This document shows positions 1 to 5,052 of a stretch of 5,668 nucleotides of DNA, one piece after another. Made by a program: the position numbers and the translations under genes. The stretch is taken from NCBI GenBank assembly GCA_026393775.1, contig JAPKZM010000309.1:1-5668 (forward strand), given 5' to 3'. Within the stretch, counting starts at the first letter, position 1; every line of letters starts with the position of its first letter. The DNA is from Candidatus Aminicenantota bacterium (GTDB taxonomy: Bacteria > Acidobacteriota > Aminicenantia > UBA2199). The notes beneath the pieces are model-generated. The model saw only the letters and a program-made list of their open reading frames with translations, searched no databases and had not been told where the DNA came from.

Positions 1-611
1 CGTTGGGCAAGAACCTGCCGGTCGGTTACCGCGCCGTATTGGGCGGGGCCAGCGTCGCCTTTCGCGAGTCGAGCAGCAGCCTGCTCTTCGCCCTCTTCCT
101 CGGCATCCTTATCGCCTACATGATCCTGGCCTCGCAGTTCAACTCCTACCTGCACCCGGTGACGGTCATTACCATCCTGCCGCTCTCGATCGCCGGGGCC
201 GCCTTCGCCTTGTGGGTCGGCAACCAGAGCCTGAACATCTTCAGCATGATCGGGTTGCTTCTGCTGATGGGCATCGTCAAAAAAAATTCAATCATCCTAG
301 TCGATTATGCCAATGTGCTGCGCACGCAGGGTTTTAATTCGCGCGAAGCCATGGAAAGGGCCGGCCCCATTCGTTTGCGCCCGATCGTGATGACCGCGGT
401 TTCCACCCTGATGGCGGCGATCCCTCCGGCACTGGGCATCGGCGCCGGTTCGGAAATCCGCATGCCCATGGCCATCGCCATCATCGGCGGGCTGACGTTG
501 TCGACCGTGCTCAGCCTGATCGTGGTGCCGGCTTTTTACGTGGCTACCGACGGCCTAGGCGTCAGGCTGCGTGACAAGATCGTCCTTTCCCGGAAGAAGG
601 CGAAATCGTAG
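1..611 (+). CDS. RND (HAE1/AcrB-type) efflux pump inner-membrane subunit, C-terminal fragment
   Basis: This is the last ~203 codons of a proton-driven RND exporter, a family usually about 1,000-1,050 residues long. The 5' part is outside the window; the first complete codon is at base 3, and the TTG there is an internal Leu, not a start. Counting from that codon, five hydrophobic segments match TM8-TM12: about 27-46, 52-72, 77-103, 124-144 and 153-180. The TM10 signature GIVKKNSIILVDYAN (residues 90-104) is diagnostic for hydrophobe/amphiphile (HAE1) pumps. Its second Lys (94) aligns with AcrB Lys940 of the proton relay. 'RLRPIVMTAVSTLMAAIPPAL' with a following GIGAGSE is the usual TM11 block, and the protein ends in a short basic cytoplasmic tail (RKKAKS). 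Such pumps work with a periplasmic adaptor and an outer-membrane channel; neither is visible here. The family is certain. The substrate (drugs, detergents, lipids) cannot be told from this part. Confidence 0.95.
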   Translation, partial: LGKNLPVGYRAVLGGASVAFRESSSSLLFALFLGILIAYMILASQFNSYLHPVTVITILPLSIAGAAFALWVGNQSLNIFSMIGLLLLMGIVKKNSIILVDYANVLRTQGFNSREAMERAGPIRLRPIVMTAVSTLMAAIPPALGIGAGSEIRMPMAIAIIGGLTLSTVLSLIVVPAFYVATDGLGVRLRDKIVLSRKKAKS

Positions 612-625
612 CGGTCAGGTGACCG
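612..625. repeat. Inverted repeat between convergent stop codons (possible weak bidirectional hairpin)
   Basis: CGGTCA-GG-TGACCG is a perfect 6-bp inverted repeat. It starts just after the RND stop (609-611) and contains the stop of the opposing gene (615-617). With one bulged G (625) the pairing extends outward through AGC (610-612) and GCT (626-628). The 2-base loop means the inner pairs would open in RNA, and no T-run follows on either strand, so it is not a classical intrinsic terminator. It could slow or end converging transcription, but chance is possible. Confidence 0.3.
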
Positions 626-1460
626 GCTCGCCCGTAGGGTAGGACTCGATCACGCTGGCCGGCACTTCGAAAACCGCTTTCCAGCCGCCGAAACGGTTCA
701 AAGTTACGGGTGAATTCAAGGGCCGCTTTTTGCCGTTTTCGATTAAAAATACCGGCCGGTTGGGGCGCTCGTTCATGTCCATGAGCAGGCAGCCGTTAAA
801 AGTCACCGCGATGGGTGCCCTGGAAGGCATTTTCTCGAGGGTCGAGCGATCGACTTGAACCCCGTTTTTCCAGGGATCCTTGGAGCGGTTGAGCAGGTAA
901 TTGAAACGGTACAGGCTTTCCAGGCTGGCGATCGGCCGGCGCACGTATTCACCGGCGCGGATGCGTTCAATCAAATAAACGGTCCGGTCATTGGCTTGGA
1001 CGAATTTTTGGTGCAGGTAGGCCAGGTTGTCTTGGGCGGGCCAGCTTTTAAACGCTCGTTCCAAATCATCCAGGGTTTCCCGGCAATCGTTCAATGCGGA
1101 TGATTGGAAATCCTGCTCTAATTCCCTGAATGAACGAACCAGGAACGCATAGGCGTTGTACAGGTTGGTGCGCAGGTTGTCGGAGCCGCTGAAACCGGTG
1201 CTTTCTGCGCTCAACCTGAGGAACAAGCGGCAGGAGGCGGCAAAAGCTTCCGATTTAAAAAGGGCGGCCTGTTCGGAATCGGATATTTCGTCCTTCCATC
1301 CCTTGAAATTGTCAAAGCTGCTCTGGGACAGGTAGGTGGCCTGCTGGACCAGCTTGTCGGCCAGGTCTTGAATATCCTGCCGGCTGCTGGCCGGAGCGGC
1401 TTCCGGGGCGGATAAAAGCATAACCAGTGCCCAGGCGCAAAACAGCGTATTTTTTTTCAT
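615..1460 (-). CDS. Secreted protein of unknown function with a C-terminal 'ENGKKRP...YPTGEP' module
   Basis: A 281-residue protein. The start at 1460 is preferred over an in-frame ATG 13 codons upstream (1499) because GGAGT lies just before it (1466-1470) and the protein then begins with a clean Sec signal peptide: MKKN, a hydrophobic stretch 5-18, and an APA site giving likely cleavage after residue 24. Residues ~26-190 look largely helical with many acidic and Gln/Asn residues. The last ~46 residues (RPVFLIENGKKRP at 235-247, then FGGW at 257-260, VPASV at 266-270 and YPTGEPV at 274-280) resemble a short module recurring at the ends of bacterial exported proteins, of the pattern 'hydrophobic-ENGKKRP-S-F-G-V-P-YP-G'. 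I recognise the pattern from memory but cannot name a family. The location is periplasmic or extracellular by inference. It converges on the RND gene and diverges from the MFS gene, so it is probably a single-gene transcript from the promoter at 1480-1507. No function is claimed. Confidence 0.85.
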   Translation of the reverse strand: MKKNTLFCAWALVMLLSAPEAAPASSRQDIQDLADKLVQQATYLSQSSFDNFKGWKDEISDSEQAALFKSEAFAASCRLFLRLSAESTGFSGSDNLRTNLYNAYAFLVRSFRELEQDFQSSALNDCRETLDDLERAFKSWPAQDNLAYLHQKFVQANDRTVYLIERIRAGEYVRRPIASLESLYRFNYLLNRSKDPWKNGVQVDRSTLEKMPSRAPIAVTFNGCLLMDMNERPNRPVFLIENGKKRPLNSPVTLNRFGGWKAVFEVPASVIESYPTGEPVT

Positions 1461-1465
1461 GTTGG

Positions 1466-1470
1466 ACTCC
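1466..1470 (-). promoter_or_regulatory. Ribosome-binding site deciding the start at 1460
   Basis: Read on the minus strand this is GGAGT, followed by 5 bases and ATG. The alternative ATG at 1499 has no comparable purine-rich site and would lie upstream of the predicted transcription start, so the 1460 start is chosen. Confidence 0.7.
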
Positions 1471-1479
1471 AGTGCATTG

Positions 1480-1507
1480 ATTCTATGCAAAGGGGGCAAA
1501 ATGTCAA
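1480..1507 (-). promoter_or_regulatory. Predicted sigma-70 promoter for the secreted-protein gene
   Basis: On the minus strand the -35 box is TTGACA (1507-1502, perfect consensus) and the -10 box is TAGAAT (1485-1480, 5 of 6), with a 16-bp spacer. Predicted transcription starts near 1473, giving a very short leader of about 13 bases that still includes the GGAG site. The -35 box forms half of a 7-bp inverted repeat with the -35 box of the divergent promoter. Confidence 0.7.
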
Positions 1508-1524
1508 TATTCTAGCCATTGACA
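1502..1524. repeat. Perfect 7-bp inverted repeat formed by two divergent -35 boxes
   Basis: TGTCAAT (1502-1508) and ATTGACA (1518-1524) are exact reverse complements separated by 9 bases, so the two arm centres are 16 bp apart (about one and a half helical turns). Six of the seven bases in each arm are the -35 hexamers themselves, so the symmetry could come from promoter constraint alone. A dimeric regulator bound here would cover both -35 boxes at once. No regulator gene is present in the window. Confidence 0.55.
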
Positions 1525-1547
1525 GGAAAATTACGGCGGGATAAAAT
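1519..1547 (+). promoter_or_regulatory. Predicted strong sigma-70 promoter for the MFS gene (and probably the peptidase)
   Basis: The -35 box is TTGACA (1519-1524, perfect) and the -10 box is TAAAAT (1542-1547, 5 of 6), with the optimal 17-bp spacer. Predicted start of transcription is near 1554, leaving a leader of about 70 bases before the ATG at 1625. It is the best promoter-like sequence noticed in the window and stands in the gap between two divergent genes, where one is expected. Confidence 0.75.
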
Positions 1548-1582
1548 CAGATTTTTTCCACGACTGCCTGCGCGTTATCGCT

Positions 1583-1594
1583 CTGGACATCCAG
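1583..1594. repeat. Short inverted repeat in the MFS leader
   Basis: CTGGA-CA-TCCAG is a perfect 5-bp inverted repeat with a 2-base centre, lying within the predicted untranslated leader. An outer GCT (1580-1582) can pair with AGC (1597-1599) across a CA bulge. It could be a small operator or a weak hairpin. The arms are short, so chance cannot be excluded. Confidence 0.25.
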
Positions 1595-1600
1595 CAAGCC

Positions 1601-1640
1601 AGACAGATCGTATGAGGAGCCGGCATGGAAGACAGATCGT
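1601..1640. repeat. 11-bp direct repeat bracketing the MFS ribosome-binding site and start codon
   Basis: AGACAGATCGT occurs at 1601-1611 and again, exactly, at 1630-1640, a 29-bp step. The first copy is in the leader and the second is in codons 2-6 of the MFS gene. The GAGGAG site and the ATG lie between them. Possible explanations are tandem binding sites for a repressor, an RNA-level target, or a local duplication that later diverged. The repeat is directly visible; its role is inferred. Confidence 0.6.
1614..1619 (+). promoter_or_regulatory. Ribosome-binding site of the MFS gene
   Basis: GAGGAG lies 5 bases before the ATG at 1625. It fixes the start used here, which also gives the expected short N-terminal tail before the first transmembrane helix. 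Confidence 0.8.
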
Positions 1641-2995
1641 TGCAACGGACGGCGCTGCTGGTGACGACCCTGGACTCGTTCCTGATGCCGATGATGGCGT
1701 CGGCGGTGGCCGTCGCCCTCCCCGCCATCGCCAAGGACTTCGCCATGAGCGCCGTCCAGCTGGGTTGGGTGGCCAGCTCCTATCTCCTGGCCGCCGCCGC
1801 CTTCCTCCTGCCTTTCGGACGCCTAGCCGACATCCACGGCCGCAAGAAGGTGTTCACCATCGGCACGCTGCTTTTCGGCCTTTCCTCGCTCGCGGCCGGG
1901 CTGGCCCCCAGTGCCCGGCTCTTTCTCCTTGCCCGCGTGCTGCAGGGGACGGGGGGCGCCATGGTCTTCGGCACCAGCGTCGCCATCCTGACCTCGGTTT
2001 TCCCGCCGCAGCGGCGCGGCTGGGTGCTGGGCATCAACGTGGCGGCGACCTATTCCGGGCTGTCGTTGGGCCCCTTTATCGGCGGCATGCTGACCCAGTC
2101 CCTGGGTTGGCGCTCGGTGTTCCTCATCAATTTTCCCTTTGGACTGGTGGTCTTGGCCGCCCTCTGGCTGAAGATGCCCCAGGAGTGGGCCGAATGCCGA
2201 GGCGAATCCTTCGACTGGAAAGGTTCCCTCGTCTACAGCCTGATGTTGACCGCCTTCATGCTTGGCTTCACCTGGCTGCCGGGCTGGCGCGGGGGGGCGA
2301 TGCTCCTGGCTGCCGTCACGGCGTTCCCCCTATTTATACGCTGGGAAATGCGCAGCCCCCATCCGATCTTCCAGGCCCGGCTGATCCGCGGAAACACCGT
2401 CTTTGCCTTTTCCAACCTGGCGGCGCTGATCAACTACAGCGCCACCTTCGCCATCAGTTTCCTGATGAGCCTATACTTGCAGTACATCAAGGGGTTCAGC
2501 CCGCGCACGGCCGGCCTGGTCTTGATCGCCCAACCGGTGGTAATGGCTCTCTTTTCCCCCGTGGCGGGACGGTTTTCCGACCGGGTAGAGCCGAGGGTTG
2601 TGGCTTCACTGGGCATGGGCCTCTGTGCCGCGGGCCTTTTCGCGTTCGCTTGGATCGGCAGGGAAAGCGGGCTGGGCTTTATCGTGGCCGCCTTGGTTCT
2701 GGTCGGTTTCGGCTTTGCCCTTTTCTCCTCCCCCAACACTCATGCCGTCATGGGATCGGTCGAGAAAAAATATTACGGCGTGGCCGCATCAACCCTGGGA
2801 ACCATGCGCATCGTCGGGCAGATGTTGAGCATGGGCATCGCCACCCTGATCTTTTCCCTGCTGATCGGGAAAGGCAAAATCACTCCGGCCGGCTATCCGC
2901 TCTTCATAAAAAGCATCAAGGTCTCCTTTGCCATTTTTTCTGCCCTGTGCGGAGCCGGGGTCTTTTTCTCTCTGGCCCGCGGCCGCATGCGTTAA
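1625..2995 (+). CDS. MFS transporter, DHA2-like (14 transmembrane helices), probable drug/small-molecule exporter
   Basis: A 456-residue integral membrane protein of the major facilitator superfamily, probably a proton-coupled exporter. Fourteen hydrophobic segments can be placed (about 12-35, 44-66, 75-95, 98-125, 132-156, 163-182, 200-219, 223-241, 257-287, 295-316, 324-345, 350-372, 386-414 and 430-451), the DHA2 (EmrB/QacA-like) topology. Motif A is GRLADIHGRKK (65-75, loop 2-3). Motif B carries Arg104 in LARVLQGTGGAM. Motif C is the antiporter signature SGLSLGPFIGG (144-154). A degenerate motif A (GRFSDR, 315-320) marks the second half. The N-terminal block 'SFLMPMMASAVAVALPAI' resembles an MFS subgroup I recall from anaerobes and archaea rather than classical EmrB, whose LDxTxVNVALP Asp and Asn are not matched. 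No EmrA-type adaptor is adjacent, so it may act alone in the inner membrane. The substrate is unknown. The gene has a strong promoter and is followed after 10 bases by the peptidase gene, suggesting cotranscription. Confidence 0.93.
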   Translation: MEDRSLQRTALLVTTLDSFLMPMMASAVAVALPAIAKDFAMSAVQLGWVASSYLLAAAAFLLPFGRLADIHGRKKVFTIGTLLFGLSSLAAGLAPSARLFLLARVLQGTGGAMVFGTSVAILTSVFPPQRRGWVLGINVAATYSGLSLGPFIGGMLTQSLGWRSVFLINFPFGLVVLAALWLKMPQEWAECRGESFDWKGSLVYSLMLTAFMLGFTWLPGWRGGAMLLAAVTAFPLFIRWEMRSPHPIFQARLIRGNTVFAFSNLAALINYSATFAISFLMSLYLQYIKGFSPRTAGLVLIAQPVVMALFSPVAGRFSDRVEPRVVASLGMGLCAAGLFAFAWIGRESGLGFIVAALVLVGFGFALFSSPNTHAVMGSVEKKYYGVAASTLGTMRIVGQMLSMGIATLIFSLLIGKGKITPAGYPLFIKSIKVSFAIFSALCGAGVFFSLARGRMR

Positions 2996-3005
2996 TCCTC
3001 CGCTC

Positions 3006-3881
3006 ATGCAAATCATCAGCAGGATGGACGCCATTTTCATCATCTTGTATGCGCTGTTGATCCCTTTGCTTGGGGCGCTGGTTTTTGCCGCTTCCGGCCA
3101 GGTGATCGTCCTGTTCATCATACCGCCACTGCTGGCCATTTATCTGTGGTTGGCGTTGAAGAGGCCGCTGCGGCGCCGGCGGGCGATCCAATTGCCGGTC
3201 CCGCCTTCCTGGAATGAATTTTTGCTCTCCCATTCCGCCTATTTCCGCGGACTGGATGATGCAGGCAGGAAAAAATTTGCCCGGGATATCGTCCTTTTTT
3301 TAAGCGATGACAATATTGCCGCCATTCACGGCGACCCGGTCTCCTGGCAGACGCGGCTGCTGATCGGGACCGGCGTGGCGACCATGCTCCATGGCCGGCC
3401 CGAATGGGAGCCGCCTCTGCCCGACGGGGTCACGGTTTATCCCGGGGCGAGCTTCGATCGCAATTATCGTATCGAGAAAGGAAATATCGCCGGGCAAGCG
3501 CCGGAGCGTGGGCCGCTGTTGATCACCGAGGAGAGCTTGATGACGGGATTTGCCAATCCGGGCGCCGGGCGCAATGTGTTGATCCACGAGCTGGCCCATT
3601 TTTTTGACCGGGAGCAGAGGAAAAGTTACGGCAGGTATCCTCAGCGTTCCCGCCATGGAGGCAGTGGTTCCTGGGCCGATTTATTGACTGCGGAATGGCG
3701 CCAGCACCTGCGGCTGGGATCCATCCTGCCGACCTACGCCGCGGTCAATGAAGCCGAATTTTTTGCCGTGGCCTGCGAAATGTTTTTTGAAAAACCGAAT
3801 CGGCTGCAAGCCGCCCATCCCGAACTGTATGAAATGTTGCGGGAGTTCTTTAACCAGGATCCGCGACGAATTTTGTTTTAA
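3006..3881 (+). CDS. Membrane-anchored MtfA-like zinc metallopeptidase (peptidase family M90)
   Basis: A 291-residue protein. Two N-terminal hydrophobic segments (about 8-29 and 32-51) are followed by a basic stretch RPLRRRR (53-59), predicting a membrane hairpin with the catalytic domain in the cytoplasm. The M90 core carries the zinc site HELAH (194-198, catalytic Glu195), and a downstream NEAEFFAVACEMFFEKP block whose Glu251 is the expected third zinc ligand. Tyr244, seven residues before it, fits the Tyr/Glu spacing (Y205/E212) that I recall from E. coli MtfA. E. coli MtfA is a soluble peptidase that interacts with the glucose regulator Mlc; whether this protein does anything similar is unknown. 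The start is uncertain. ATG 3006 lies 10 bases after the MFS stop but has no Shine-Dalgarno site. ATG 3024 (six codons later) has only an abutting CAGG. A TTG at 2928 would overlap the MFS gene by 68 bases and is unlikely. Translation may depend on coupling with the MFS gene. Confidence 0.9.
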   Translation: MQIISRMDAIFIILYALLIPLLGALVFAASGQVIVLFIIPPLLAIYLWLALKRPLRRRRAIQLPVPPSWNEFLLSHSAYFRGLDDAGRKKFARDIVLFLSDDNIAAIHGDPVSWQTRLLIGTGVATMLHGRPEWEPPLPDGVTVYPGASFDRNYRIEKGNIAGQAPERGPLLITEESLMTGFANPGAGRNVLIHELAHFFDREQRKSYGRYPQRSRHGGSGSWADLLTAEWRQHLRLGSILPTYAAVNEAEFFAVACEMFFEKPNRLQAAHPELYEMLREFFNQDPRRILF

Positions 3882-3890
3882 GCTCATTTA

Positions 3891-3899
3891 TGGTATGAT
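3891..3899 (+). promoter_or_regulatory. Possible extended -10 promoter for the envelope-protein pair
   Basis: TGG-TATGAT is an extended -10 element (TGn followed by TATGAT, 5 of 6 matches to TATAAT) in the 43-base gap after the peptidase stop. The upstream -35 candidate is poor (a T-rich TTGTTT at 3873-3878, with a short 15-bp spacer). Predicted transcription would begin near 3906, just ahead of the GGAGG site. It is moderately supported by position and by the TG motif. Confidence 0.45.
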
Positions 3900-3915
3900 T
3901 TTTGCCGATGGCCAT

Positions 3916-3920
3916 GGAGG
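3916..3920 (+). promoter_or_regulatory. Ribosome-binding site deciding the start at 3925
   Basis: GGAGG lies 4 bases before ATG 3925 and 10 before an in-frame GTG at 3931. It rules out the long upstream extension of the same frame into the peptidase gene. Confidence 0.7.
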
Positions 3921-3924
3921 TGGG

Positions 3925-5052
3925 ATGGACGTGAGAAAAAAACAACTGCTTTTTCTGGGCTTGTTCCTGGTTTTTTCATTATTGGCTGGCGATTGGAAAA
4001 AAGAAACCGCCGCCCAGATCGCCTTGGAGAAAAATTACCCGCTGCTGGTCGAGTCGTTGCAGAAATATTTCCCCGACCTGCCGGATGACGAGAAAGCGGC
4101 AGTCTGTCTGCTGATCGGCTACTGCCAGGCCAGGCTCAACAACCCGCAAGCCGAGTTGTCGTGGATGAAAAAATACCTTGAGGAATTCAAGGCGGCCGAC
4201 GTAAAAATCGGATTCATTGCCGCCGGGCCCAGGAAGAAAATCATGCAGTTCAAGGGCTCATGGCAGAGAGATTTTCCGGTGATCCGGGAACTGGCCATGA
4301 CTCCCAAGTTCTCCCAGGTCGCCTATTTCAATCCGCCCACCGAGTTGAAATTGCGGCTGCAACTGTCCACTCCCTGCAATTTCCATTTGTTCGCCGCCAA
4401 TGGCGATTTGCTGGCCATGGGAGTTCTGGGCGCTGAGCCCAGGGTCGTGGCCTTCCCGGTCGCTGGCGATTTTTTCAAAACGGTCCGCCACGATTTCCGC
4501 CTGTTACTGATGCTGGTCAGCGCTCCGGAAAAGGAAATCGAAAAGTATTTTGCCATCGAAATGGGCTATCAGATCCCGGAGAACACGACCTTCGACCCGC
4601 TCACGGCCGACCTGAAGATCAAGGGGCGGGAACTTCAGCCTGAAACCAGGACCGAGACGGTGATCCTTTCCCGGCGCACGGTTTTCGACAAGCAGGAATT
4701 CAAAAAATCGTTTGTAAAGGATCTCTTGATCGGAGCCGGTTTTTTCATCATCAATGCCACGTTCGTCTCTTCAAATATCGAAAATCCGGACACTTCACTG
4801 TACGCCAAGTCCGCCCTCTACGGCACGCGCAGAGTGTTCAACATCGCCGGCATCGCCTTCAGCTTGAAGGCTTTGCTGGGGTTGCCCAAAGTGATCCGGC
4901 GCGAAAAAGTCAGCGAAGAAAAGATCATTGAGCTGCCGACAGCGAGGGCGGTCAACGAAGGCTTAAGGCGGGAACTGGCCCTGGCCAAGGAAAAGGTCAT
5001 GGTACAGCTGGTTGTTAAGCCGAGCGACGAGGAGGGAGGGACCCATGAATAA
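3925..5052 (+). CDS. Exported or membrane protein of unknown function, helical N-terminal region and two C-terminal hydrophobic segments
   Basis: A 375-residue protein of no family I recognise. The N-terminus (VRKKQ, then a hydrophobic stretch 8-21) looks like a Sec signal peptide or anchor with no lipobox Cys. Residues ~27-92 are helical and TPR-like: alternating small and large residues, with 'AAVCLLIGYCQARLNNPQAELSWMKKYLEEF' (59-88) reading like one TPR hairpin. Residues ~130-215 are rich in alternating hydrophobics (LKLRLQL, FHLFAANGDLLAMG, FRLLLMLVSA), suggesting a beta-sandwich. Two hydrophobic segments follow (about 263-281 and 303-320), then a charged tail (RREK...EEK) ending EEGGTHE. 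The start is set by GGAGG at 3916; GTG 3931 is an alternative. The stop overlaps the next gene's start by 8 bases, so the two proteins are probably made together and may act at the same envelope site. The sequence appears more A-rich than the transporter genes. Function is not assigned. Confidence 0.85.
   Translation: MDVRKKQLLFLGLFLVFSLLAGDWKKETAAQIALEKNYPLLVESLQKYFPDLPDDEKAAVCLLIGYCQARLNNPQAELSWMKKYLEEFKAADVKIGFIAAGPRKKIMQFKGSWQRDFPVIRELAMTPKFSQVAYFNPPTELKLRLQLSTPCNFHLFAANGDLLAMGVLGAEPRVVAFPVAGDFFKTVRHDFRLLLMLVSAPEKEIEKYFAIEMGYQIPENTTFDPLTADLKIKGRELQPETRTETVILSRRTVFDKQEFKKSFVKDLLIGAGFFIINATFVSSNIENPDTSLYAKSALYGTRRVFNIAGIAFSLKALLGLPKVIRREKVSEEKIIELPTARAVNEGLRRELALAKEKVMVQLVVKPSDEEGGTHE
5029..5040 (+). 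promoter_or_regulatory. Purine-rich ribosome-binding site inside the end of the preceding gene
   Basis: GAGGAGGGAGGG ends 4 bases before ATG 5045 and also encodes the Glu-Glu-Gly-Gly near the C-terminus of the upstream protein. Together with the 8-base gene overlap this indicates translational coupling. Confidence 0.8.

Noticed and set aside
855..1103. 82-codon + strand open frame inside the secreted-protein gene
   Set aside because: It is opposite a gene with a good signal peptide and ribosome-binding site, and has no start signal or recognisable content of its own.
1461..1499. Upstream ATG at 1499 for the secreted protein
   Set aside because: It lies upstream of the predicted transcription start (about 1473), has no ribosome-binding site, and would place 13 polar residues ahead of a clean signal peptide.
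2434..2739. 101-codon minus-strand open frame within the MFS gene, and the similar minus-strand frames at 2789-3139 and 2916-3233
   Set aside because: Low-complexity basic products antisense to the MFS and peptidase genes, with no family resemblance. They are shadow frames.
2928..3005. TTG start extending the peptidase upstream by 26 codons
   Set aside because: The extension overlaps the MFS gene by 68 bases and adds a Pro/Cys-containing segment that does not look like part of the membrane hairpin.
2996..3005. Terminator between the MFS and peptidase genes
   Set aside because: The 10-base gap has no hairpin or T-run, which supports cotranscription instead.
1519..3060. Long + strand open frame of 513 codons overlapping the MFS gene
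   Set aside because: It is in a different frame from the well-supported MFS gene. Its product is rich in Arg, Gly, Pro and His with no recognisable domain, typical of the shadow frame of a GC-rich gene. It also begins inside the predicted promoter.
1625..3881. EmrAB-type tripartite exporter with the second gene as adaptor
   Set aside because: The gene after the MFS transporter is a zinc peptidase, not a membrane-fusion adaptor; no HlyD/EmrA features are present.
3748..3924. Upstream extension of the envelope-protein frame into the peptidase gene
   Set aside because: It would overlap the peptidase's zinc-ligand region, bury the signal peptide, and ignore the GGAGG site 4 bases before ATG 3925.
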